Assembly (NCBI GenBank): GCA_016704445.1
Contig: JADJAE010000006.1
Span: forward strand, 1-64,000
DNA length: 64,000 nucleotides
Direction of reading: 5' to 3'
Origin: Deltaproteobacteria bacterium
Lineage (GTDB): Bacteria; Myxococcota_A; Polyangia; Polyangiales; Ga0077539
The position numbers and the translations under genes were made by a program. The notes under the pieces are model-generated. The model was not told the DNA's origin and ran no database searches. It saw nothing but the letters and a program-made list of their open reading frames with translations. Shown here piece after piece: positions 7,186 to 16,618 of this stretch. Numbering within the stretch: position 1 is the stretch's first letter; each line of letters begins with the position of its first letter.

Positions 7186-10111
7186 TCATCGGGGGGCAGG
7201 TGCAGACCAGGTTGCGGTCGCCGTAGGAGTTGTCGATGCGACCCACCGCCGGCCAGAACTTGGAGTCCTTCAGCCACGGCGCGGGATAGGCCGCCTGCTC
7301 TCGGGAGTACGAGTGCTTCCACCCGTCGCTCGCGATCGCCGCCGCGGTGTGCGGCGCGTGCTTGAGCGCGTTGTCGGCCCGGTCGCTGCGGCCCTCCTCG
7401 ATGGCGCGAATCTCCTCGCGGATGGTGATCAGCGCGTCGCACAGCCGGTCGAGCTCGGCCTTGGACTCGCTCTCCGTGGGCTCGATCATGAGGGTGCCGG
7501 GCACCGGGAAGCTCATCGTCGGCGCGTGGAAGCCGAAGTCCATCAGCCGCTTGGCCACGTCGTCGACCTTCACCCCCGAGGTCTTCTCGAAGGGCCTCAC
7601 GTCGATGATGAACTCGTGCGCCACGCGGCCGCGCGCCCCGCGGAAGAGCACCGGGTAGACGCTCTCCAGCCGCTTGGCCATGTAGTTGGCGTTGAGGATC
7701 GCCACCTGCGTCGCCCGCTTGAGCCCCGCCGCGCCCATCAGCGCGATGTAGACCCACGGGATCGACAGGATGCTCGCGCTCCCGTAGGGCGCTGCGGAGA
7801 CGGCCCCGGAGGCCTCCGTCCCGGTGCCCTCGGGGGCCACCACCGCGTGCCCAGGGAGGAAGGGCGCCAGGTGCTTCGCCACCGCGATGGGCCCCACCCC
7901 CGGACCGCCGCCCCCGTGGGGGATGCAGAAGGTCTTGTGGAGGTTCATGTGGCAGACGTCCGCGCCGATGTCGCCGGGGCGGCAGAGGCCCACCTGCGCG
8001 TTGAGGTTGGCGCCGTCCATGTAGACCTGCCCCCCGCTCGCGTGCACCGCCTCGCAGATCGCGCGGATCTCCTCCTCGAAGACCCCGTGCGTCGAGGGGT
8101 AGGTCACCATCAGCGCCGCGAGGTTGTCGCGGTGCGCCTCGACCTTGGCGCGCAGGTCGCTCACGTCCACGTCGCCGTTGGCGGTGCACTTCACCGCCAC
8201 CACCCGCATGCCCGCGATGACGGCGCTGGCGGGGTTGGTCCCGTGCGCCGAGTCGGGGATGAGGCAGACGTCGCGGTGGTGGTCGCCCCGGCTGTGGTGG
8301 TAGGCGCGGATGGTGAGCAGCCCCGCGAACTCGCCCTGCGAGCCGGCGTTGGGCTGGAGGCTCACCGCGGCGAAGCCGGTGATCTCCGCGAGCCAGGTCT
8401 CCAGGTCGCGGAAGAGCTTGCGGTAGCCGCCGGTCTGCTCGGCGGGCGCGAAGGGGTGCATGTCGGAGAAGGCGGCCCAGGTCACCGGCAGCATCTCGCT
8501 GGTGCCGTTGAGCTTCATGGTGCACGACCCGAGGGAGATCATCGAGTGCGTGAGCGACAGGTCGCGCCCGCGCAGCTTGGTGATGTACCGCAGGAGCTGC
8601 GTCTCCGAGTGGTACGAGTTGAACACCGGGTGCGTGAGGATCGCCGAGCGGCGCACGAGCGCGGCCGGGATGGCGACCGCGGAGTCGTGGAGCAGGGCGT
8701 CCGGGGAGAGGGCGGCGGCGCGGTTGCCCGCGAGGTCGAAGGCGGCGAAGAGCGAGAGCAGGTCGTCGCGCGTGGTGGCCTCGTCGAGGGCCACGCCGAG
8801 GGTGCCGTCGGCGTGCTCCCGGAGGTTGATGCGGCGCTGGTGAGCGCGGGCGAGCACCTCGTGGCCGCGGCCCTCGGCGACGCGCAGGTGCAGCGTGTCG
8901 AAGAAGCTGGTGTTGAGCACCGTGTGCCCGAGGCGGCGCAGGCCCTCGGCGAGCGCGCGGGTCATGGCGTGGGTGCGCACCGCGATGCGGCGCAGCCCGT
9001 CGGGGCCGTGATAGACCGCGTACATCCCGGCCATGATGGCGAGCAGCGCCTGCGCCGTGCAGATGTTGCTGGTCGCCTTGTCGCGGCGGATGTGCTGCTC
9101 GCGGGTCTGGATCGCCATGCGCAGCGCGACGTCGCCGTGCGAGTCGCGGGAGACGCCGATGATGCGGCCGGGCATGCGCCGGGCGTGCTCGCTCCTCGTG
9201 GCGATGTAGGCCGCGTGCGGGCCGCCGAAGCCCATGGGGACGCCGAAGCGCTGGGTGTTGCCGACGGCGATGTCGGCGCCGAGCTCGCCCGGGGAGGTGA
9301 GGGAGACGAGCGCGAGGACGTCGGCGGCCATCACGACCTGGGCGCCTGCCTCGTGGGCGCGGGCGACGGTCTCGCGCCAGTCGATGAGGGCCCCGGCGGA
9401 GCTCGGGTACTGGAGCAGCAGGCCGCAGACCGGGGCGGCGGCGTCGATGGGCAGCGGGGCGAGGGCGTCGACGGTGACCACGAGGACGCCGAGGGCCTCG
9501 GCGCGGGTGCGCACCACGGCGACGGTCTGCGGGTGGCAGCCCTGGTCGACGAGGAAGGTGCGCGGGGTGTCGTGGCCGCCGGCGATGTTGACGCACATGG
9601 CCATGGCCTCGGCGGCGGCGGTGGCCTCGTCGAGGAGGGAGGCGCCGGCGAGGGGGAGGCCGGTGAGGTCGGCGATGAGGGTCTGGAAGTTGAGAAGGGC
9701 CTCGAGGCGCCCCTGGGAGATCTCGGCCTGGTAGGGCGTGTACTGGGTGTACCAGCCCGGATCTTCGAGGATGTTCCGCTGGATGACCGGCGGGGTGATG
9801 GTGGGGTGGTAGCCGAGGCCGATGAAGGAGCGGAAGCGCTGGTTGCCCCCGGCGACGCGCTGGAGCAGGTCGATCAGGCCGTGCTCGCTGCGGGCGGTGG
9901 CGGCGTCGACGTTGTGCTGCGAGAGCTCGATGTGCAGCGGGCGCGCGAGGCGGATGGCCGCGGGCACGGTCTCGTCGGAGAGGGCGTCGAGGGAGGCGGC
10001 GCCGACGACGGAGAGCATGGCGGCGAGCTCGCCCTCGTCGGGCCCGATGTGCCGGTGGACGAAGGTGTCGGAGGCGTCGAGGAGGGAGCTGGACTCATGC
10101 TCTGATCGCAT
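7166..10111 (-). CDS. gcvP: glycine dehydrogenase (decarboxylating), P protein
   Basis: 981 aa from the ATG at 10111 ([12 protein letters not shown]), the usual length for the single-chain P protein. It decarboxylates glycine on pyridoxal phosphate and passes the aminomethyl group to the H-protein lipoamide in the glycine cleavage system. N-terminal half: [37 protein letters not shown] and [20 protein letters not shown]-terminal half: [33 protein letters not shown], and the PLP-lysine motif [16 protein letters not shown] around residue 715. Upstream in-frame codons to 10366 overlap the next gene and lack family similarity, so the internal ATG is preferred. gcvT and gcvH are not in the window. 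The reading frame is intact, unlike the genes to its left. Confidence 0.96.
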   Translation of the reverse strand: MRSEHESSSLLDASDTFVHRHIGPDEGELAAMLSVVGAASLDALSDETVPAAIRLARPLHIELSQHNVDAATARSEHGLIDLLQRVAGGNQRFRSFIGLGYHPTITPPVIQRNILEDPGWYTQYTPYQAEISQGRLEALLNFQTLIADLTGLPLAGASLLDEATAAAEAMAMCVNIAGGHDTPRTFLVDQGCHPQTVAVVRTRAEALGVLVVTVDALAPLPIDAAAPVCGLLLQYPSSAGALIDWRETVARAHEAGAQVVMAADVLALVSLTSPGELGADIAVGNTQRFGVPMGFGGPHAAYIATRSEHARRMPGRIIGVSRDSHGDVALRMAIQTREQHIRRDKATSNICTAQALLAIMAGMYAVYHGPDGLRRIAVRTHAMTRALAEGLRRLGHTVLNTSFFDTLHLRVAEGRGHEVLARAHQRRINLREHADGTLGVALDEATTRDDLLSLFAAFDLAGNRAAALSPDALLHDSAVAIPAALVRRSAILTHPVFNSYHSETQLLRYITKLRGRDLSLTHSMISLGSCTMKLNGTSEMLPVTWAAFSDMHPFAPAEQTGGYRKLFRDLETWLAEITGFAAVSLQPNAGSQGEFAGLLTIRAYHHSRGDHHRDVCLIPDSAHGTNPASAVIAGMRVVAVKCTANGDVDVSDLRAKVEAHRDNLAALMVTYPSTHGVFEEEIRAICEAVHASGGQVYMDGANLNAQVGLCRPGDIGADVCHMNLHKTFCIPHGGGGPGVGPIAVAKHLAPFLPGHAVVAPEGTGTEASGAVSAAPYGSASILSIPWVYIALMGAAGLKRATQVAILNANYMAKRLESVYPVLFRGARGRVAHEFIIDVRPFEKTSGVKVDDVAKRLMDFGFHAPTMSFPVPGTLMIEPTESESKAELDRLCDALITIREEIRAIEEGRSDRADNALKHAPHTAAAIASDGWKHSYSREQAAYPAPWLKDSKFWPAVGRIDNSYGDRNLVCTCPPMSEYSSR

Positions 10112-10205
10112 CGATGGGTGCCTTTGGTCTTTCGGGGAAACGGACGAAGCCGACGAGGCGGAGTGCTGAAACGCCCGAGGAGATAGGTCAACCGACCGCT
10201 GGGGG

Positions 10206-11285
10206 TCAACGGTGGGGCACCCCGCGCAGGATGTCGAAGTCCACCAGCATCCCGACCGCGCCCGGGGGAACCTCCTGGCCCGCCGAGGCGCTCGCCTCGC
10301 GCAGGGCCTCCTCGACGGGGCGTCCGTCGAAGCGGTGGAGCTGGTCGAAGAGCTCCCTCGGGACATCCAGCGGATCGAGGTGGCTGTAGCCCTGCACCCG
10401 CACGCTGGAGACGGAGAGCCCCACGACCTGCACCCGGCCGAGGGCGACGCGGGCCGGGAGCGCGTCGTCGAGGAGCTGCCGCTGCGCGAGCCTGACGGTG
10501 GCCGCGAGCGCCCGGGCCTCGGCGCCTCCGAGCGAGAGCACCTCGGCGGGGGAGAGCGCCTCGGCGAGCTCCGCGCAGGCGAGGAAGTACCCCTCGACGT
10601 CGCCCGACCATCGCCCCCAGAGGGCGTCGTCGGGGGCGCTCACGTCGGCCCTGGGAGCGCCGTGGGGGAGGTCGAGCGGGGCGATGCGGGCGAGGGCCTC
10701 GGGGGGGATGTCGAGGGAGAGCGCGCAGTGCCACGCGACGGCGCGCTCGAGGCGGGAGAGGAGCTGGTGCAGGCGGTTCCAGAGGGCCTTGGCGCGCTCT
10801 CCGCGGGTGTGCTTGCAGAACCACGTCGCGCAGGTGGCCTCGCGCCACGCCCAGACGCCGCAGCGCCCGTCGACGGGCTCGTAGTGGGGGCAGCGCAGCG
10901 AGGCGTCGCGGCCGAAGCGCTCCCGGTCGGTGTGCGTCGAGGCCACGAGCGCCGGGTCGGCGACGAGCCCGATGGGGGAGAGCCCGTCGCCCTCCGAGAG
11001 GCGTCGGCGCACCGAGGCCGCGCCATGCGGCGACGCGCTGCGGAGGGCGCCACCGACGAGGAAGTTGGCCAGCGTCGGGAGGTACGTGCAGCAGCGGGTG
11101 TCGGGCGAGAACACCAGCGCCCCGGGAGGGAGCGACGGGTCGGCCAGCATCGCGCAGTCGTCGCAGGTGGCGTTGCTCTCCTCGGGCAGCGACGGGTCCG
11201 CGAGGACGGCGTCGAGCCAGCGGGCCTGGAGCGGCGGCAGCGAGGCGTCGGCGGAGCGGAGCAGCGGCAGCGATCGGCGGGTCAA
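10206..11285 (-). CDS. conserved Cys-rich protein of unknown function
   Basis: 359 aa from a TTG at 11285. The longer open frame (to 11387) would overlap the upstream gene, while TTG leaves a 17-base gap. Not recognised by family name. The N-terminal half is rich in ordered cysteines: [27 protein letters not shown], and [20 protein letters not shown] followed by [20 protein letters not shown]. The CxxC, CC, C-x9-C and C-x2/3-C spacing suggests a bound Fe-S cluster or zinc. The C-terminal half is helical and lacks cysteines. No signal peptide or membrane segment is seen, so it is probably cytoplasmic. It is the second gene of a leftward pair with 11303-12457. Confidence 0.75.
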   Translation of the reverse strand: MTRRSLPLLRSADASLPPLQARWLDAVLADPSLPEESNATCDDCAMLADPSLPPGALVFSPDTRCCTYLPTLANFLVGGALRSASPHGAASVRRRLSEGDGLSPIGLVADPALVASTHTDRERFGRDASLRCPHYEPVDGRCGVWAWREATCATWFCKHTRGERAKALWNRLHQLLSRLERAVAWHCALSLDIPPEALARIAPLDLPHGAPRADVSAPDDALWGRWSGDVEGYFLACAELAEALSPAEVLSLGGAEARALAATVRLAQRQLLDDALPARVALGRVQVVGLSVSSVRVQGYSHLDPLDVPRELFDQLHRFDGRPVEEALREASASAGQEVPPGAVGMLVDFDILRGVPHR

Positions 11286-11302
11286 TGGGGGCCTTCGAGG
11301 GT

Positions 11303-12457
11303 CTACGCCTCGCGGGCGGCCTGACGCCACTGCTGCGGCAGGTCGAGCAGCCCCTCGCTGTGGAGGTGGTCGTAGAAGGCGTCGCACATCACGGCGCAGG
11401 CGGTGCTGAACACCCTCGGGTCGGCCACGAAGGCGAGGGTCTCTGGGCGCAGCCGCACCTCGGAGGCGTTGAGCCGCGCGACCAGCGGGTCTTGCACGTT
11501 GAGCACGAGGTCTTCGAGGAAGTGCTTCTCGAAGGCCTCGCGAAAGCGGAGGAAGAAGCGGGGCCCGATGCGGGGCATGCCCTGGATGGAGTCGCCGGAG
11601 CGGGCCACGGCGCTCTCCCTCACGACGGCCCAGCAGAACTCCCCGAGGTTGGCGCGGAAGCCTTCCTGGAAGAACTCCGTGAACACCTCGATGACGATGG
11701 GCAGCAGCCGGCCGAGCTCCGGGGCGCGCTGCGAGAGGTAGGCCGACTGGAGCTCGCGCTCCCAGCGGCTCAGGCGCTCGAGGGCGATGTCGTGGAGCTC
11801 TTCGCGCTCGTAGCGGAGCGCGCGCAGGTCGTCGCGGACGCGCTGCTGGTTGCGAAGCACCGCGGTGTAGAGGGCCTGCTCGGGGGTGGTGACGAGCCGG
11901 GCGGCGAGCTCCGAGGGCCCCGCGTGGTGGCCCAGCGCGAACTCGAAGAAGAGCGTGGTGAAGCGCCGGGAGAGCAGCTCCAGCTTGAGCCGCAGGAAGG
12001 ACCCGCGCCGGGCGTCGAGCACCTGCTCCAGGCTACGGCGAAGCACGGCGATGAGGTCGATCTCGTAGTCGGCGCTGGAGACCGGCAGCTCCGGGCGCTG
12101 CGACTGCCGCACGTCCTGGATGGCCCGCAGGTCGTCGATCACCTGCTGGGTGATGGCGTCCAGCTCGGCGTTGGTCTGCTGCTCGGGGTTGAAGTACACG
12201 ACCCTCGCGCTCACCTGCTCGTCGCGCAGCCTGAGCGCCGCGCTGGCGAGGTCGAGCCGCTGCTGGGTGTTGCCGATGAGAGAGCCGCTGGCGGGATCGC
12301 CCGTCGCCGGTCGATCGGAGGGCATCGGCCCGGGCGCGGTGGTGGTGACGGAGTTGGTGCGCCTCACCAGCGGGATCGGGGCGCTGTCCCGCCGCGCGTC
12401 CGCGGGCACGGGCGGTGGCATGTGCGTCGGGCCTCCCGGACGGGTCTTGTCACTCAC
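11303..12457 (-). CDS. hypothetical protein, helical
   Basis: 384 aa from the ATG at 12457. Not recognised. The first 60 residues are low-complexity and Pro/Ser/Thr-rich. The rest is mainly helical with many charged residues (LDAITQQVIDDLRAIQDVR; RVRDDLRALRYEREELHDIA), and coiled coil is likely around residues 70-260. No signal peptide, membrane segment or catalytic motif is evident. It is followed after 17 bases by the Cys-rich gene, suggesting co-transcription. The start of the divergent rnz lies about 80 bases away, so the intervening DNA probably holds both promoters. Confidence 0.75.
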   Translation of the reverse strand: MSDKTRPGGPTHMPPPVPADARRDSAPIPLVRRTNSVTTTAPGPMPSDRPATGDPASGSLIGNTQQRLDLASAALRLRDEQVSARVVYFNPEQQTNAELDAITQQVIDDLRAIQDVRQSQRPELPVSSADYEIDLIAVLRRSLEQVLDARRGSFLRLKLELLSRRFTTLFFEFALGHHAGPSELAARLVTTPEQALYTAVLRNQQRVRDDLRALRYEREELHDIALERLSRWERELQSAYLSQRAPELGRLLPIVIEVFTEFFQEGFRANLGEFCWAVVRESAVARSGDSIQGMPRIGPRFFLRFREAFEKHFLEDLVLNVQDPLVARLNASEVRLRPETLAFVADPRVFSTACAVMCDAFYDHLHSEGLLDLPQQWRQAAREA

Positions 12458-12537
12458 GGCGGCGCGGAGTGTATCCGTAGGTCGCGCGCGCTGCCCACAA
12501 CCCTGCCATGATGTTCGACGGCCTCAGACGCCCATCC

Positions 12538-13464
12538 ATGAGCACCCGCGAACTGCTAGCGCTCGGCACGGCCTCCCAGGTTCCGACCCGGAGGCGCAAC
12601 CACAACGGCTATTTCCTGCGCTGGGACGACGAGGGCTTCCTCTTCGACCCCGGCGAGGGGACGCAGCGGCAGATGGCCTTCGGCGATCTCCCTGCGAGCG
12701 CGCTGCATCGCATCTTCATCACGCACTTCCACGGCGACCACTGCCTCGGGCTCGCGGGCATCCTGCAGCGCCTCTCGCTCGACCGCTGCGCCCACCCGGT
12801 GACGGTGCACTACCCCGCCTCGGGGCAGGTCTACTTCGAGCGCCTCCAGGACGCGTCGATCTACCACCACGCCGCGACCATCATCCCGGCGCCGCTGGAG
12901 GTCGCCCCCGACACCCTCTCGCTCATCGCCGAGACGGACACCTACCGGGTCTACGCGCACCAGCTCGACCACCCCGTCCCGACCCTCGGCTACCGCATCG
13001 AGGAGCGGGCCTCCCGCACCTTCCTCCCGGAGCGCCTCGCCGCGCACGGCGTGCTCGGCCCGGCCATCAAGACCCTCGGGGAGCAGGGCTTCCTCCCCGT
13101 CGGGGGTCGGGTGGTCTCGCTCGAGGACGTGAGCGTCCCTCGCCCCGGGTCGGTGTTCGCCTTCGTGATGGACACCCGGCCCTGCGCCGGGGCCACGGCC
13201 CTCGCCCGCGACGCCGATCTGCTGGTGATGGAGGCCACCTTCTCCGCCGCCGACCAGGAGCTAGCCGCGGCCTACTCGCACTCCAGCTCCGTCGACGCCG
13301 CGCAGACGGCGCGCGACGCGGGCGCCCGCCGCCTCGCGATCACCCACTTCTCCCAGCGCTACACCAGCACCGACGCGCACCTCGCGGAGGCCCGCGCGGT
13401 GTTCCCCGAGACGGTGGCGCTGCGCGACCTCGACCGCATCCAGATCCCCCGCCGCCGGGGCTGA
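12538..13464 (+). CDS. rnz: ribonuclease Z
   Basis: 308 aa from the ATG at 12538 (MSTRELLALGTASQVPTRRR); an in-frame ATG at 12508 adds ten unconserved residues. RNase Z removes 3' trailers of tRNA precursors. Metallo-beta-lactamase signature THFHGDHCLGL gives the zinc ligands H63, H65, D67, H68. Further motifs are GYRIEE, FVMDTRPCAGA, LVMEATFS and SHSSSVDAAQTARDAGARRL, then LAITHFSQRY with a further His ligand. Length agrees with bacterial RNase Z of about 300 aa. The HD-domain gene follows 25 bases downstream and may be co-transcribed. Confidence 0.93.
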   Translation: MSTRELLALGTASQVPTRRRNHNGYFLRWDDEGFLFDPGEGTQRQMAFGDLPASALHRIFITHFHGDHCLGLAGILQRLSLDRCAHPVTVHYPASGQVYFERLQDASIYHHAATIIPAPLEVAPDTLSLIAETDTYRVYAHQLDHPVPTLGYRIEERASRTFLPERLAAHGVLGPAIKTLGEQGFLPVGGRVVSLEDVSVPRPGSVFAFVMDTRPCAGATALARDADLLVMEATFSAADQELAAAYSHSSSVDAAQTARDAGARRLAITHFSQRYTSTDAHLAEARAVFPETVALRDLDRIQIPRRRG

Positions 13465-13489
13465 GAGCCGTCGTATCGTGGGGCCCGCC

Positions 13490-14131
13490 ATGGACCTCGC
13501 CGCCCTCATTCCCCTGCTGGAAGAGACCGCCCGCGCTCGTTGCACCGACGACCCCGCCCACGACTGGCTGCACGTGCGCCGCGTGGTGGCCAACGCCCGA
13601 CGCATCGCGGAGGCCGAGGGGGCCGACCGGACGGTGTGCACCACGGCGGCGCTGCTTCACGAGCTCTTCAACCACCCGAAGGGCCACCCCGAGTCGCACC
13701 GCTCCGGGGAGGTCTGCGCCGAGCACGCGCGGACCCTCCTGAGAGAGCACGGAGCGCCCGAGGACTTCGTCGATGCGGTGGGCTACGCGATCGCGGTGCA
13801 CCCCTTCTCGCTGGGCGTGACGCCGACCACGCTGGAGGCGCGGGTGCTTCAAGACGCCGACCGGCTGGACGCCATCGGGGCCATCGGCCTCGCGCGCTGC
13901 TTCGCGACCTGCGCAGCGATGCGCCGTCCCTTCTACGAAGAGGGCGATCCCTTCTGCGAACGCAGGGCGCCGGACGACAAGCTGTGGGGCATCGACCACG
14001 TCTACAAGAAGCTGTTGAAGCTGCGAGACGGGATGCACACCGCGACGGCCCGGGCGATGGCCGCCCGGCGCAACGAGGTGATCGAGCGCTTCATGGAGGA
14101 GCTGAGGGAGGAGATCGCCGCCTCGGCGTGA
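13490..14131 (+). CDS. HD-domain phosphohydrolase (YedJ-like)
   Basis: 213 aa from the ATG at 13490; a GTG at 13478 is in frame but adds only four residues. HD-superfamily metal ligands are visible: H and D in DPAHDWLHVRRVVANARRIA, the paired HD-equivalent TTAALLHELFNHPKGH, and the distal Asp in RVLQDADRLDAIGAIGLAR. The overall pattern, including DDKLWGIDHVYKKLLKLRDG near the C-terminus, resembles the YedJ-type subgroup, whose substrates are nucleotides or phosphate esters. One residue of the second motif reads HE rather than HD. It is cytoplasmic, with no signal peptide, and is probably co-transcribed with rnz. Confidence 0.88.
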   Translation: MDLAALIPLLEETARARCTDDPAHDWLHVRRVVANARRIAEAEGADRTVCTTAALLHELFNHPKGHPESHRSGEVCAEHARTLLREHGAPEDFVDAVGYAIAVHPFSLGVTPTTLEARVLQDADRLDAIGAIGLARCFATCAAMRRPFYEEGDPFCERRAPDDKLWGIDHVYKKLLKLRDGMHTATARAMAARRNEVIERFMEELREEIAASA

Positions 14132-14180
14132 GGGCGCGGGTCGTCGCGCTCCAGCGCCCTGGATGATGGGTAGAAGTGCG

Positions 14181-14245
14181 CCCTCACCCCTCGCGAGGCG
14201 CTGTCCACCCCTGGAGCAATCCCCCGTGGCGGCCAAGACGGCGTC
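14181..14245 (-). pseudogene. 3'-end fragment of a paralogue of the 20987-21430 membrane protein gene
   Basis: About 65 bases match 20985-21050 at close to nine bases in ten, in the same relative orientation, and encode the same C-terminus (LQGWTAPREG then stop). No further similarity to that gene is seen upstream, so only a tail fragment remains. It lies in the 380-base gap between the HD gene and the ferritin-like gene. The rest of that gap holds one copy of a dispersed repeat (14293-14370) and the promoter region of the next gene. Confidence 0.65.
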
Positions 14246-14292
14246 CCGGGAGCTCCTGCCAACGCTCGCGGGAGCGCGTGCTTCGCACACTG

Positions 14293-14370
14293 GGTTCTCT
14301 GTAAACCCGAGGAGATCCGTGCCAGCCGGGGTGCCGGGTTGAATTCTCGATACCCCGCGGCGGCGTGGCA
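14293..14370 (+). repeat. dispersed repeat, copy A
   Basis: Similar to 16129-16205 in the same orientation. Shared blocks include TTCT, GTAA, GATCCG, GCCAG, GGGTGCCG and CCCCGC, at about 75-80 percent over the first 50 bases. The two copies flank the ferritin-like lipoprotein gene. Confidence 0.55.
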
Positions 14371-14511
14371 ACGGGAAAGCTCGGCGGCGCGCGCTCGCGT
14401 GGCCTATTGCGTGCAACCTCGACCTTCATCCCCGGTGCTTCGGGCGGGTACCGCGCGGCGATGGTACGCGCGCTGTGCCAGCGTGAGCCGCGGCGGAAGA
14501 GGAGATCCACC

Positions 14512-15942
14512 ATGCGTGTCAGGCCCCGATGCCTTCCCCGGCCCTCAGAGTCCGCGTCGTTTCCGACGCTGTTCCGGTCGATCCTCGTCGCGGCCTTCGC
14601 CGCGGAGGGCTGCGGCCCCCAGGTGACGCCCGCGCCCGACGCCGCCGCGCCCGACGCCGCCGCGCCCGACGCCGCCGCGCCCGACGCGGACGTCATCGGC
14701 CCGGGCCTGCCCTTCGAAGATGTGTGCCCCGCCGAGGAGGGGAACTATTCCGTGCAGAACCGGCTCGACGCGCTCCGGGGCGCCGCCCGGCTCGACTACC
14801 TCGAGATGAGGACCATCGATCGGTCGAACCACTGGGACGGCGGGCTCAACCCCAACGCTTCGTGGATGACCGGCGGCGCCGCGGGCGTGCGCTGCGCGAC
14901 GGCGACCTCGGCGGGCGCGTGCGAGGCGGCCTTCGCGGCGCTCCAGAACGATCCCCCGTCCGGCGCCGCCGTCGCGTGGGTCTTCGCGTACACGCGCGGC
15001 GACGAGGCCGGCGTCGCGCGCGGCGTCGACGAGATCGCCGCCCTGTATGCACCCATCGACGCGGCCGGCGAGGCGGCGTTCATCGCGGCCTACCGCCACG
15101 GCTTGCGGGTGGCTTGCGTCGGCTCCGCGCGCCCGCTCGCCGCCGGCGGGTGGGAGGTGCTCGGCGGCGCGCTCTCCGACTGTACGTTCCGGAGCGGGCA
15201 GCGACGGACCCTCACGCGCACCCTCGTGCGCGTCGCGCCCGACGGCACGTCGACCGCGACCGCCCTGGGGACCACGGACACGGACGAATGGTGCCCGGTG
15301 CCGGGCCGCCGCCCCGACGGGCTGCGCGACGCGCCCTCCCATGCGACCGACCCCGTGGGCCGCTGGCTCGCGCGCGCCGCGCACATGGAGGCCGCGTCGG
15401 TGTTCGCGTTCGAGTCGCTCGCGCGCGAGCTCGCGGCGCTCGGCGCCCCCCCGGCGCTCGTCGCCGACGCGCGCCGCAGCGCCGACGACGAGCGCCGCCA
15501 CGCGCGCGTGATGGGCCGCCTCGCGGGGCGCGCGGGCGCCGCGGTGCCCCCGGTCGAGGTCGAGGCGCCCCGCGCGCGCACGGCCTTCGCGATCGCCCGA
15601 GAGAACGCGGTCGAGGGCTGCGTGCACGAGACCTGGGCGGCGATGGAGGCCCTGGCCCAGTCCTCGCGCGCCGCGCGGCCGGGCGTGGCCGCGGCGATGG
15701 GCCCGATCGCCGACGACGAGGTGCGCCACGCCGCGCTCGCCTGGCAGGTCGCCGCGTGGCTCGAACCGCGGCTCTCCGAGGCCGAGCGGGCCGCCGTGTG
15801 CGAGGCGCGCGAGGGAGCCCGCGCCGCGCTCGCAGCCCGCGTCGCGCGCGGGTACGACCAGGGCATCGGGGAGGCGCTGGGGCTTCCCCCGCCAGGGCTC
15901 GCCGCCCGCCTCGTCGCGTCGCTTCACGCGGCGCTCGCGTAG
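14512..15942 (+). CDS. lipoprotein with C-terminal ferritin-like domain
   Basis: 476 aa from the ATG at 14512, preceded by a good AGGAG site 9 bases away. The N-terminal export signal ends at FAAEGCG, a weak lipobox, followed by a repeated PDAAA linker (three copies). The middle (residues about 80-280) is unrecognised. The C-terminal 170 residues are a four-helix ferritin-like domain: HMEAASVFAFESLARELAAL, then DARRSADDERRHARVMGRLA, NAVEGCVHETWAAMEALAQ and DDEVRHAALAWQVAAWLEP. The Glu and ExxH/DExxH residues could bind a di-iron centre. A periplasmic or outer-membrane iron-binding or oxidase role is inferred. The gene is bracketed by a dispersed repeat pair. Confidence 0.75.
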   Translation: MRVRPRCLPRPSESASFPTLFRSILVAAFAAEGCGPQVTPAPDAAAPDAAAPDAAAPDADVIGPGLPFEDVCPAEEGNYSVQNRLDALRGAARLDYLEMRTIDRSNHWDGGLNPNASWMTGGAAGVRCATATSAGACEAAFAALQNDPPSGAAVAWVFAYTRGDEAGVARGVDEIAALYAPIDAAGEAAFIAAYRHGLRVACVGSARPLAAGGWEVLGGALSDCTFRSGQRRTLTRTLVRVAPDGTSTATALGTTDTDEWCPVPGRRPDGLRDAPSHATDPVGRWLARAAHMEAASVFAFESLARELAALGAPPALVADARRSADDERRHARVMGRLAGRAGAAVPPVEVEAPRARTAFAIARENAVEGCVHETWAAMEALAQSSRAARPGVAAAMGPIADDEVRHAALAWQVAAWLEPRLSEAERAAVCEAREGARAALAARVARGYDQGIGEALGLPPPGLAARLVASLHAALA

Positions 15943-15974
15943 CGCGGGCCCGGCGCGGGCGGGGACTTCGCACG

Positions 15975-16060
15975 TGCGAGCGCGACGGTCGGCAGTGCGA
16001 GCACGCCGGTGGGGCGCGCGAGCAGCGACCTTTGCCCGTGCGAGCACGCCGGTGGGCCAG
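15975..16060 (+). repeat. tandem repeat, 21-22 bp units, about four copies
   Basis: Units begin at 15975, 15996, 16017 and 16039 and share TGCGAGCACGCCGGTGGG (identical at 15996 and 16039). They lie in the 442-base gap between 15942 and 16385. That gap also holds dispersed repeat copy B and no convincing gene. Confidence 0.75.
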
Positions 16061-16128
16061 CGAGCTCTCCAGCGGCCTCATCCAGACGACACGCTGCCGC
16101 CGCGACGGCGCGAGGTTCGGGTCATGGG

Positions 16129-16205
16129 CGTTCTGTAAGCCTGAGCGGATCCGCGCCAGGGAGGGTGCCGCGTTGGACGCCTTAATCCCCGCAGCGCGGC
16201 GACCC
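16129..16205 (+). repeat. dispersed repeat, copy B
   Basis: Counterpart of 14293-14370, direct orientation. It lies about 180 bases upstream of the small gene that precedes the nucleotidyltransferase. No coding potential is evident. Confidence 0.55.
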
Positions 16206-16384
16206 CGGGGCGTCGCGTGCCGCTCAGCCGACGTGGGCGCTGGAGTTCGGAGCCCGGGGTGACGGAGGCTCGCGCTGTTCGCTCCTCGTGGGGACCCACC
16301 CGAGGTGCCCGCCATCCTGCAGGTCGAGCTGAGGGACGAATGATGGCGTCACGAGGCTGCGCGTGGTCGACGCGGGGCGGTACG

Positions 16385-16618
16385 ATGGTGGTCATGCGAA
16401 AGCCATCGGTCGCCAACGGTCTGCGTGACGAGCTGGTGATGCGCGATCTGGCGCGTACGCCCGAGCAGCGCGTGGCCGACGCCCTGGCTTTGGGGGAGCA
16501 GTCCATCGTCGCGTACATGACGGCTCACGGAGTGGGGAGAGCGAGCGCGCGGGCGTTCATGGAGGAGATGCGCGCGGCAGGTCGGAAGCCATCCAGGGCG
16601 GCGCGGCCTCGGCAGTGA
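16385..16618 (+). CDS. small protein, putative antitoxin partner of nucleotidyltransferase
   Basis: 77 aa from the ATG at 16385 (MVVMRKPSV); ATG at 16394 is an alternative. The protein is basic, helical and unrecognised, with a possible helix-turn-helix in QSIVAYMTAHGVGRASARAF. Its TGA overlaps the GTG of the next gene by four bases, implying translational coupling. Small gene first, nucleotidyltransferase second, with overlap, is the usual order of type IV AbiE-like and MenAT-like toxin-antitoxin pairs. The antitoxin role is therefore inferred from context only. Confidence 0.6.
   Translation: MVVMRKPSVANGLRDELVMRDLARTPEQRVADALALGEQSIVAYMTAHGVGRASARAFMEEMRAAGRKPSRAARPRQ

Noticed and set aside
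6683..10105. 1140-codon open frame on the plus strand opposite gcvP
   Set aside because: It is the antisense shadow of a well-conserved gcvP. High GC keeps the opposite strand open, and the translation is low-complexity without motifs.
10112..10205. Glycine riboswitch upstream of gcvP
   Set aside because: Only 94 bases separate the gcvP start from the next gene, and I see no tandem aptamer-like structure.
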